The notes beneath the pieces were generated by a model. It was not told where the DNA came from. It did not search any database and saw only the letters and a program-made list of their open reading frames with translations. From positions 174,413,741 through 174,477,740 of the forward strand of contig CM041465.1 in the NCBI GenBank assembly GCA_023213395.1: a stretch of 64,000 nucleotides of DNA, in the 5' to 3' direction. The stretch comes from Cycas panzhihuaensis (taxonomy: Eukaryota > Cycadophyta). Positions 1 to 10,684 of this stretch are shown in pieces. The position numbers and the translations under genes are program-made. Position 1 is the stretch's first letter, and every line of letters begins with the position of its first letter.

Positions 1-1566
1 TATTCAAACACAAACCCAGAAGTCAAAAACCAAAGGCACTCTTAAGCATAATAGAGCCATAATCTTTTCAAGAAGCCAGACATTTGTCAGAATGGAGATC
101 TACAATAGATTCTGAAATGGACTCAATAGTCAAAAATCAAACATGGGAGTTAGTGAATCTACCTCTAAACAAATCTACAGTCAACTACAAGTGGATCTAC
201 AAAATTAAGGAAGGAGCAAACAGAGAAGTCAAAAAGTACAAAGCTCAACTTATAACAACAAAGTATACACAAATTACAGGTGTAGATTTTCAAGAAACCT
301 TCTCATCAGTGGTTAAGATAAACATGGTAAGAACAATCATTGCCTAGTAGCCATAACTAAATGGAAAATCTTTCAGCTTGATGTAAAAAATGCCTTTTTG
401 AATGGAGATCTTAAAGAAGATATTTACATGACACAACCCGAAGGATACGTAAAAGAAAGATAAGAACATCTGGTGTGTAAACTAAAGAAAGCATTATACA
501 AGCTAAAACAAGCTCCTTGAGTTTGGTATGCAAAATTGGATCAACATTTATGCCAAAATGGATTTCATAGAAGTAATTTAGACTCTAGTTTGTATACAAG
601 AAAAAGAGACAGGCTACTCATAGTAATTGTTGTTTATGTAGTTAATTGATTCTTACTGGAAATGATGAAGAATCAATAAAACACATAAAAGAAGAACTTC
701 AGAAGAAGTTTAAAATGATAGATCTGGGTCTCTTGAATTATTATTTAGGAGTAGAAGTAGCTTAAGAATAGAACTACATCTCAATTTTACAAAGGAAATA
801 CATAAAAGATCTACTGATAAAATTTCAAATGGAAGATTGCAATCCTTATGCAACTCTAATGGAAATTAATTGTGATCTAGTAGCAGTCAAGGAGGAACAA
901 GCAACAAATGCTATATTATACAAATAACTGGTTGGGAGTCTGATATATCTCATAGCCACTCGACCTGATATATCATACTCAATAGGAGTGATTTCTAGAT
1001 ACATGTAGGAACCTAAAATAAGACACTACAAATCATCTCAAAGAATATTGAGATACTTATAAGGGACAAAAAATTTGAGTCTAATCTACTCAAAAGGTTC
1101 TGTAACTCTTACCAGATTTTGTGACTCTGATTAGGTAGGAGACAAGGAACAAAGAAAATCCACAAGTGGATACTATTTTTTCTTAAAAATAACTACAATC
1201 TCATGGAGCAATAAGAAGCAATCTATAGTTATATTATCATCAATTGAAGCTAGATATAAGGCAACAGTAATAGCAACTTGTGAAGTAGTTTGGTTATGTC
1301 AACTTCTAGCTGAAATAGAGCAACAACAAGGTCAAGCAATAACTCTGTATTGTGATAATCAAAGCACTATTAATCTAACAAAAAATCCAATCCTATAGGA
1401 CAAAACATATAGAAGTATATCATCACTTCATAAGGGAAAAAGTTCATAGTAAATAAATTGAGCTTGAATATTGTCTCATTACAGAACAAGTAGTAGATTT
1501 GATAACAAAGCCTTTGGGAAAAGATAGATTCTAGTTCTTAAGAGACAAACTGGGACTAAATAAGAT
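1..1566 (+). pseudogene. Ty1-copia pol remnant: reverse transcriptase to RNase H
   Basis: Translated pieces give the copia RT start (NQTWELVNLPLNKSTVNYKW near 135-195, GVDFQETFSSV near 280), the RT core, and the RNase H end (KHIEVHHHFIRE near 1406-1440, then a TKPLGKDR-like stretch near 1507-1530). The frame is broken by many stops, and the usual YVDD catalytic box reads YVVN near 625-650, so the enzyme is dead. The element enters from the left edge, so its 5' half lies outside the window. Wording of the RT start is close to the copia element at 30.4-35.6 kb, which suggests the same family. A polypurine tract and an LTR follow directly. Confidence 0.9.
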
Positions 1567-1574
1567 AACACATT

Positions 1575-1810
1575 AAGAGAGGGTGTTAGAATGCAATGTG
1601 TTATCACTAAGATATCAAAGGGGTAATGTGCACACCCTTGTAAAGTAACCGACATCATAGAATGTGACACTTGTCATTTCTAGAATTGTCAGTTACTTCT
1701 CTCTTTTTATAACGGTTATGAAACCAACTTGTACTTATAGAGACATAGTCTCCATATCAATATCAAGTGATCCTTTCTAATTAATGAATTGATTTGCCTA
1801 TTTTAATAGT
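1575..1810 (+). repeat. Polypurine tract and 3' LTR of the copia remnant
   Basis: AAGAGAGGG at 1575-1583 is the plus-strand priming tract. The LTR starts with TGTTAGAA at 1584. Its layout resembles the LTR at 30424-30650 (an early TGTTATCACTA-like stretch, and a late TGATCCTTTCTAATTAATGA-like stretch corresponding to the end of that LTR). The right end near 1810 is approximate because no second copy is present and no target-site duplication can be checked. Confidence 0.6.
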
Positions 1811-2063
1811 GACTCTTGACATAAATATGTACACACACCATATGAGAATATGAGAGAAAGGTTTATGGCCTAGAGATGTATTAATTATATTTATAAGAGG
1901 AGCTTTAAACTCTACATTCTCCTATGTTTTTTCCCACTCTAGGTTTTCCACATAAATATGTTCTTTTTTTTTTGTGGTAAATACTTATGATGCTTATGAT
2001 GCATGTTTCTATTTATGTTATTGATATTGCTTTATATGTGTACATTCCTCATGAGGTAACTCG

Positions 2064-2199
<136 letters not shown>

Positions 2200-2479
2200 T
2201 ATGTATGTGCGAGTGTTATATTTCATTGTGTAAATACTCTAAATTCTAATTTGGTATTAGATTCAATTTACATTTCTAATATAGTATCAGAGTTGTAATT
2301 ATAAATTTTAATAATCACAACCTCTACTACCTCCTAGACCAACTTATTTTATTAGAAGAGTAAGCAAAATGGGTTTGAAAGGTATGCTCTCTCTCGCCTA
2401 CCCTTCAAACCTATAATCTAAGCCATTTCCACACCCTAACCATCATGGTTACAAGATCTAATAAATGATAATAATGCTT

Positions 2480-3880
2480 AATCTAACTTTAGCTTATGGA
2501 TTGAAAAGGTGGAAAACCATAAGGATTGGACCTTACAAAACAATAACCTCCTTTATCAAAATCATGTTTTTGTTCACCTATTATCTATTTCATTCCTCAT
2601 ATCTTATTAGAATATGATGCTACTTCTTTATGTAGACATTCAGGGTTTGATAATACCTATTGTCATGTTTGATCAAATTTTTATTAGCCTCATATAAAGG
2701 CATCAATTCTCACATATGTATCAAAATGTGACACTTCCTAAGCTAGTAAGGTAGATACCAAGGCTTAGTTAAGCCTTCTCCACCCCTTGAAATCTACTAA
2801 GGAAAATGGTAGGACATTACCATGGACTTTATTAATGGCCCCCCATCATCTATTGGGTATGATTCTATCTAAGTAATTATTAATCATTTAACCAAGTATT
2901 CTTATTTCTTGGCAATCCATACAACTTATAAAGCATGCCACTTAATTGATTTATGCATCTAGCCCATCTTCTGCTTGCAAAAATTCCCTTATACAATCGT
3001 GTCTGACATAGATCCTAAATTTATGAGTTTATTTTGGCAAGAGTTTTTCTATGCATCAAGCACTTCCTTTGATATAAAGTCATCATACCATTTATAAATG
3101 GATGGTTAATTTGAGCTTCTTAACAAAACCTTAGAGACATCCTTACATTGTTTTGTCTGAAAATACTAGAATTCATGGACCTCTTGCTTAGCCCTAACAA
3201 AATATTGGTATAATTCATCCCATTATTTTACTATTAGAATGGCCCCATTATGGCCCTTTATGGTTGCCTTCCTCCATCTCACTGTACAGGGGCCACTAAT
3301 CTTTAAACTACTAGGGTTTAATAAAAATTACAAAATATGGACCAAATCTTACATACTCTCAAGAAAATCCTGGCTTCAACCTAAAATCATATAAAGTAAT
3401 TAGTAGACGACCATTATTTTAATCAATTATTTTCTGTTGGTGATTAAGCCTTTCTTCACCTTCAATCATACAAATAATAATTATTTCATAACAGAAAAAC
3501 TCGTAAGTTCAACCCTCTATACTATATGGTCCTTATAAGGTTATGTAATATATTGGTGAGATTATTTATGCCCTTGAACTCTCCCTGACACCAACATTTA
3601 TAATGTCTTTTATAGTTCATGTCTTAAGAAGTACCTTAGAAATATTGTTATCCCTAAGTCCACCCTCTTAATCCTTAATGAAGAAGAACTCCTCAACATT
3701 CCTCTCGAAATCATCTTTTATAATTAACAACATTGTGTTTGGAACATGACCATTTCTAAGTATCTATATAATGGACTAATTGTGAACCTAATGAAGCAAC
3801 ATGGAAATCAATCGATTTTATTAAACAACATCTACATCTTTTAGACTTTAGGGGCTTAGCATCTCAAAGGCGAGAACTTA
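2480..3880 (+). pseudogene. Old Ty3-gypsy integrase and chromodomain-region remnant
   Basis: DNA-level similarity to the gypsy element at 16.5-23.3 kb runs in order along its integrase half: AAGGATTGGACCTT near 2521 matches 21580-21600, TTTCATTCCTCATATCTT near 2590 matches 21663-21680, the segment at 3000-3300 matches 22080-22370, and GAAGCAACATGGAA near 3793 matches the chromodomain end at 22870. Stops are everywhere and no frame is open. It is an older relative of that element. Confidence 0.8.
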
Positions 3881-4215
3881 CTATATAATTGTTATAGCTA
3901 GCAGAATATGAGTATCTATACATATGACCAAGGTAGATAAAGGTTAATATTAACTATTAATATATGTGTGTGAGCCATACAAGTCTACTAGTGGAATTAA
4001 AGGCCAAATACCCCACAATAGGATTATACAAGAAGCAACCACTTTTGCCTATTTTAGGTAGAGTATTTGTAAAAACAGTTTCTATGTGTTTTAGTTCATT
4101 TATAATAGTGTACTTTTTATGAGTTTGGTGTATATTTTTATGTTATTACAAGTGTCCTTTGTTCTTTTGTGATCTTTTGCTAAATAAAGTTATCAATAAA
4201 AACCTATTGGCTACT
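3881..4215 (+). repeat. Decayed 3' LTR of the old gypsy remnant
   Basis: It follows the integrase/chromodomain remnant at the position where the related element at 22956 has its 3' LTR. Matching stretches include the start, the AGGTTAATATTAACTATTAA region against GTTAATAATGTTAACTATTAA, and GAATTAAAGGCCAAATACCCC against AAAATAAAGGCTAAATGCCTC. Boundaries are approximate. From 4216 to 4449 I see nothing recognisable. Confidence 0.6.
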
Positions 4216-4449
4216 CTTTTATACTTCGTTCTTAGGCTCTTTATTACAAATTGGTGTAGAATTACTAGTTGGACCATTCCACGCTTCTCATTCTAAACCA
4301 ATTCATCAGTCATATCTTTCTCCTTTAAATATAAATAATCTTTTGATTTAATAATAATAATAGTAAATTAAGGATAAAGAATAATGTTCTTGGTCTATTA
4401 AATTTTCCTCTACATAGGTCATGGTTCCATTTTAATAAATGTTAATGTT

Positions 4450-6165
4450 TCTCATAGGTATACTCAATAATGAACCCTTCTAAGCATTTGTTAGTATTGG
4501 TGAGTAACGTGTTTATGTGGATATATCAGGTCACATGTTTTGGATATTTCATCTTTGAAAACTCTTTCTAGATTAGTAAATCTATAAGAGTGTATTTCAC
4601 CTTATATATTAGTAAAAAATTACTTCATTGATGGATGTAAGAGAATTTACCTAATACACTCCACCCAAACGGTGACAACTGTGACTGAAATCATGTAGGA
4701 GAATAAAATTTAGGTTTATAACACATGGGATAATGGTTCTCTCTTACAGGTGTACTTAATAATCAACTCTTCTAATCATATGTTAGTACCAATGAGTAAT
4801 ATGTTTAAGTGTGAATACACTAAGTTACATATTTCGAACATTTTGCCTTTAAAGGCTCTTTTGAGATTGGCAAAATATATTATTTGTCAATATTAATAAA
4901 TACTTAATACTTAGAAGGGTTAATTATTGAGTACACCTATGAGAGATAACTTTTCCCCCATATGCTGTATATTTGAATTAGATTCTTCTATGTGATTTCA
5001 GTCTTAGCTGTCATTAGTTAGGCAAAGTATGTTACATAAATTGTCCTACATTTATTAGTAGAGTGAACTATCAATAGTATATCAGATAAAACACACCCTT
5101 ATAACTTTGTCAATTTGAAAAGAATCTTCAAGAGAGAAAGTCTAAAATATGTAACTTGGTGCATCCACACCTAAACACATTACTCCTCGATACTAACAAA
5201 TGCTTAGAATAGTTGATTATTGAGTATACCTATGAGAGATAACCCCACTCCCATGTGCTACATGCTTAAATTTAATTCTCTTCTATGATTTTAATCTTGG
5301 CTGTTATTACTTACGTGGACTGTATTGAACAAATTATCTTGCATTTATTAGTAGAATAAAATCTCATTACTATATAAGATAAAACAAACCCCTACAGATT
5401 TACAAATCTAGAAAGCCTTTGAAACTAAAAAGCCAAAAATATGTAACTCAGTATATTCATAGTTAAACACATTACTTATCGACAGTTACAAATGCTTAGA
5501 AAGGTTGATTGTTGAGTATACATGTGAGAGAAAACCCTGCCCCCTTGTGTCACAACTAAATTTGATTCTCTTACATGATTTCAGTCTTAGTTGTCATCGC
5601 TTGGGTGGAGTGTGTTGGCCAAATTCTCATACATTCATTAAAAGAGTGAACTTTCACTATTATATAAGGTAAAACATAACTCTATAGCTTTGGCACTCTA
5701 AAAAGGCCTTCGAGAATGAAAAGCCTGAAATGTGACTTAGTATATCTACACCTAAACACATTACTCTTTGGTACTAAGAAATATTTAGAAGGATTGATTA
5801 TTGAGTATACCTCTAAGATGAAACCTTGCTTCCATATGTTACATACACAAATTTTATTCTTGTACATAATTTCAATATCATTTTTCACCACTTAGATAGA
5901 GTATTTTAGTCAAATTATCTAATATTTATTAGCGGAACGAACTCTTATTAGTATATAAGACAAAATACATTCTCACAACTTTGCCAATCTAGAAAGAGCT
6001 TTCAAGGGTAAAATTCTTGAAATGTGTGACTTGATGCATCTACACTTAAACACATTGCTTGTCGATACTAACAAATACTTAGAATAGTTGATTATTGAGT
6101 ATACTTGTGAGAGAGAACCCCACCCCCATGTGCTGCATGCCTAAATTTGTTTCTTCTCTATGTAA
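4450..6165. repeat. ~292-bp tandem repeat array with an internal orientation switch
   Basis: The marker ATTGAGTA (or one-base variants) occurs at 4925, 5219, 5511, 5800 and 6094, a spacing of 294, 292, 289 and 294 bases, and long surrounding stretches are shared (ACCTAAACACATTACT, ACTAACAAATGCTTAGAA, TCTATGATTTCAGTCTTAG and similar). To the left, two further units run in the opposite direction: GGTATACTCAATAAT at 4457 and GGTGTACTTAATAAT at 4749, also 292 apart, with the same flanking words reverse-complemented. The orientation flips near 4870-4890. Units are diverged, AT-rich and non-coding. The right edge ends abruptly near 6165. Confidence 0.88.
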
Positions 6166-9123
6166 ATTTTATTTATTTATTTTTATTTGTATGGCCTCAA
6201 AATAATTTCCTATAACTTATAAATAAACCTAAAATTTAGCATTAGGAACCTTACTATTAAAAATTGACATTTTAATAATTCTTATTTACTTAGCACTTTG
6301 CATATTTGAACAGGAGTCAATTTTTTTTTTTTTTATTGTCCAATTTGGACTTTTTGCTAGGTTTAGGTTTAAGAAAATCTTATTTTATTTAGTAATCTCT
6401 TCATTCTCAAGATCTCTTTCTTCATCCTCTTCTTGAGTTTTAATATATTTTTCAAAGATTTCATCATCATCTTATCTCTTTTTTAGACATCTAAAGTTTT
6501 TTAGATTATCTCTTCTTAGCTTAGGGTAATATATTTAAAAGAGGATTAACATACCCCTATAAGAAAGACTACTGGCATCAAGAAAATATGATCCATACTT
6601 CATTGTCATCTAATTAGTGATCATTCTACCAAGGGATAAATCTATGATACATCCAAAGATACCTAAGCTAGTCCATGAAAATCCATTATTCGTGAAGAAT
6701 TAAAATGCAATACTTTGTATAGGAAGTATTATGAGTCAATTAACTCAAACATTGATTTACCAAAATAGTAATGCATTCAATCACCTAATTATTTATGATA
6801 TAAGTGACCTAATAGAACGCCTAATCATATTTCATAACTCGATCATAATATTAGGTACCATCTATGACTTACATGTCAATTGATAGTTTTGGAGAGCATA
6901 ATTAATACAACCTTAGCATCATTATTTGAACACCAACCAACTTAAGAATTCATCAAGATAATGTTTTTATAGATATTCCAAGAATAATACACTAACTAAG
7001 CTATCACTTATGTGCTACATGGGATTAGGCAATGACATGGTAAATTGTATTAGATTATGAACATAGAGTATGCAATCTTATATCTAGAATGATTTCAATT
7101 GAAATTGATCTTAACTATCTCTACCTAAATTATGGGAGAGGCTAAGACAACACCCATTAGGCAATTACCATCATGCAAGAGATTTGACACTAAAAATTAG
7201 AATCCAAATGAATAACAAAGGTGAGCCATCAAGGGAGGATGGCATTTTTTTATAACTTCAAGAAGAAATCTAGGAGTTGAGGGCAACAATAATATATCAT
7301 GTAACTAGAAAAGCCGACAATGATTTCAAAGTAATACTCCACGTAGAATTGGGGCAACTAAAGTTGGAATTCATAAGATCTTAAAAGTAGATATCCAAAA
7401 CAAATCATCAAATTATTATTGAAGTAAGTCATAAGCACAAAACCATAAATCACTAAGATGGCTAACTTGAGGATGAGAAATGGTACATGAAATGTGAAAT
7501 TACAAATAAGGAAACGTTATTAAAACAAACCTAAAATTGAATTGTGTGGTTGAAGATGAGGATGTGGAATGTCAATGTCAATCTATGCAACTAATGCATC
7601 ACCAAATGTACTAACAAAGAAAAAATAAGAAGGAAAACATAGATTTCATTTTATTTGGAGTTTAGCCACAAGAGAGTAAAATGTCAATATCAGAAAATTG
7701 GTGACAAATGTTTCCATATGTATAAAATTATAAGCTTGGGTTCCACAATTCTAAGGATTATCGCTTGATTATCAAAACTAATAATTTGGTATCCATAGTA
7801 TGGTGTTATTGTCAAGCCATCTTAGTAGTCAGTTAACAAATGAGAAGTGGTGCCAATCTAAACCTCAAGAAGGAGACCAATCAATTATCATCATTAAGAA
7901 AGAATTGGAAGAAGTGGTCTAACAAGCAAAAAAAGGATTAATAGAAATTGCATGATCCAAAGATTAAAAGTATATAAAGACAAAAGGATACTATGAAATC
8001 CACAAAGGCAAATGATATTTACAAATTAATTTGATTAATAGTTTGATATCACATAATTGTTTAAATCTTAAATAATATTTCAAAAAAGAATTACTTTTTC
8101 TCTAAATAAACGATGCTATGCTTATAATACACTAAATATATAATATGTACTTTCTTTATAATAAGTATATGATATATGAATAGTTATATGATTGATATAA
8201 TGATCTAGAATCATTATTTATTTTTCTTAAGTTACTATATTTGTTGTTTATTATTACATATTTTATATAGTTACCTATGACAATTAATACCCTTATGGAA
8301 GTTGATATGAAGGAATGAATGCACATTACTAAAAGAGAAGGGCACTCTCTTCCCTTATTTGAGAGATGAATAGACAAGGTTTATGAAATTATAACTAATG
8401 AAGAAGGGACATGCTATATTATGTATGAGGTGGTGCTCATTAGGAGTTTTGGTTTATGTATATAAGCATGTGCTATATTTGGATAAATGCTTTTACTTTT
8501 GTGTAATTAAATATCCTCTATGTTTGGTAGATGTTTTTTGTGTGTTGTTTAGTAGATGTGCATTATTCTTATTTAGTAGATGTGCATGTGTGTATGTGCT
8601 TTGTTTGGTTGAAAAATGTAATTTATTTAAGCATATATATGGCGTATCTTTGAGAGATCAACATGAATCAATAATAGAAAACAGGGACACAGTAATCTTT
8701 TTAGCTTAAGATGGGTTTTGTTCATTTACTTTTCTATAAAGTTAAGTGCTTAATTTTAGGAAGGTGTTACGTTACATTACATATATATAGTTGCAAATGC
8801 ATACATAAGGTTATCAAGGATATGGATACTATAGTTATTATTATTGTTGCTATTATGTGGTTTGATGTCATAAGTATTTTAGATATAGGAGCTATAGCTT
8901 TGATAGTTATATACCATGGGAACTTAATTTTAATTGATTGTCCTCTTAAATGCTTTTGATGGTGGCTATTATATGTAATCATGATCATGCTTTTGTAGAA
9001 GTGTATCAATGATGGATATACATGTGTGTGAAGAGACTTTATAATTATATGGTTATTGTGTTTTATTGGATGAGTATAGATTGCATAATTTGCTTGACAT
9101 ATAATTATTTACTTGGTTATAAT
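6166..9123. other. AT-rich DNA without a supportable gene
   Basis: No long frame with recognisable protein content. Near 7690-7780 a broken frame yields a knuckle-like HNSKDYRL after a K-C-F-H stretch, which could be a remnant of a retrotransposon gag, but this is weak. Short open frames at 8398-8959 are low-complexity and repetitive (TTTAGTAGATGTGCAT occurs twice near 8550-8590). Confidence 0.5.
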
Positions 9124-9510
9124 GTGGAGCATTACTTAATAAAGACTAGTATAACACGGTCACATCCAATAATATGGGCAGGATTTTTAGTATGAGAGCA
9201 TTATGATTGCATTTTTCTAGTTGAGATTTACAATTATGATTTGACAACATAGAGATATGTTAATAATGGAGCATTGTGATATGCTAGACATGGAGCACTA
9301 TGATGTCTTAATAAGGTGGAGCATTACAGAATAAAGACTAATATAACATGGTCACATCAAATAATATGGCCAGAATTTTTAGTAATAGAGCACTATGATT
9401 GCATTTTTCTAGTTGAGAATTACAATTACGATTTGACAACATGGAGATATGCTACTTATGGAGCACCATGATGCGTTAGACATGGAGCACTTTGATGTGT
9501 TAATTGTGAT
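9124..9510. repeat. Imperfect 192-bp tandem duplication
   Basis: GTGGAGCATTAC occurs at 9124 and again at 9316. The following blocks repeat in order: AATAAAGACTA, ATGGTCACATC, AATAATATGG, TGCATTTTTCTAGTTGAGA, GATTTGACAACAT and GACATGGAGCAC. The copies differ by scattered substitutions. Non-coding and of unknown origin. The stretch from 9511 to 10078 holds nothing I can name. Confidence 0.85.
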
Positions 9511-10078
9511 GGGGTTATGGCTTGGATGTGTTTAGATATTCTATGGCTCTTATTATAAGATACATCAATAAGTTATTATAGCTTGTTTAATTATGTTAGT
9601 TATATGCATTGCTTTAGTTGCTTAACTAAAGATTAATATGCTTCTTAGGCCTATATGCATGGATTTCCTTTGGTCTCTAATTCAAGGATAAGTAAGAGAG
9701 ATTTGATCACATAGTCAATGTGGAACATGACTCATTTATTCATATATTTGGTGATGAATACAAGGAGATTTATAGACTAAACATCTTTAAACTTGGGCAA
9801 TATATTTCCTTAAATTTTACATTTAAATGATGAAAATAGTGATATGAATGAGATGAAAAATAAATATGAATTCACAAGTATGAATTGCGTGGATAAATTT
9901 GAAAGTATTAGTAGTAGGAAGGTAGTGTCATAATTATAAGTATGAATGGAAAATTAGATTTATTTTATAATAGATATTTAGTCATTTAATTACTAAGGTC
10001 TTCTAATGTAGAATAAAATGTTGAATATGTTATAAAATTTTAACTATAAACAATTATGGACCTTATATGAGATCCTTT

Positions 10079-10101
10079 ACTTCTTGTTTGAAACAAGAAG
10101 T
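10079..10101. repeat. Short perfect inverted repeat
   Basis: Arms ACTTCTTGTTT and AAACAAGAAGT are exact reverse complements separated by a single G. It could form a hairpin. No gene is adjacent that would make it a terminator, and no meaning is assigned. Confidence 0.6.
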
Positions 10102-10154
10102 AGTTCTACTATATTAACAAGAACACTACTAGATAAGATTGATTAATATGCATA

Positions 10155-10182
10155 AAAGAAGAAGAAGAAGAAGAAGAAGAAA
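10155..10182. repeat. (AAG)n microsatellite
   Basis: About nine AAG units in a row in otherwise AT-rich intergenic DNA. Confidence 0.9.
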
Positions 10183-10340
10183 CTATACCAACTAACGAAA
10201 TCATAAATTAGTAGCAAAGCTATAACATATGAAATGGGAATATAATGGTCATACTAGATACCAACACTAGCAACCTTAATTTTAACAATATAAATAATCT
10301 ATTATATACAAAGACATAATATTCAAAAGACAAACAATAT

Positions 10341-10684
10341 TGTTAGATCTATTAAGTTAAATTTAAGTTCTAAGTACAAGAGATAAGAACAAAACTTAAT
10401 ATAATGGAATTAGAAGAGGTATATTACATTTTCAATGGATATAACCAAACTCTTAAGATTCAATTCTTTCAATTCATGAGAAAGTACATTTATTAATAAC
10501 TAATGAAATGGACTCATAAAAATAGAACTCTCACCAAAACTAAGACGTTCTAAATTCACTCTTATATGCATTTATATATACTAAATTATATATACTTAAA
10601 AGACTATATTATACTAAATATACAACTCAATTAGCACACACTTTAAGTAAAACCCAACCAAGACATTATTTCTAACACCCCTCT
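10341..10684 (-). repeat. Orphan 3' LTR of a minus-strand retrotransposon
   Basis: The plus strand starts TGTTAGA at 10341 and ends TCTAACA at 10677, the inverted TG...CA ends of an LTR (337 bp). CCCCTCT at 10678-10684 reads AGAGGGG on the minus strand, directly before the LTR start there, so it is a polypurine tract. This makes it the 3' LTR of an element whose body should lie to the right. No copia or gypsy coding remnant was recognised there, so the body is deleted or unrecognisable. Confidence 0.65.

Noticed and set aside
4450-6165. CRISPR-like array
   Set aside because: The period is about 292 bases, units are diverged along their whole length, there are no short identical repeats with unique spacers, and the genome is eukaryotic.
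8398-8959. Two adjacent plus-strand open frames of 103 and 82 residues
   Set aside because: AT-rich, low complexity, internally repetitive, with no recognisable domain or conserved context.
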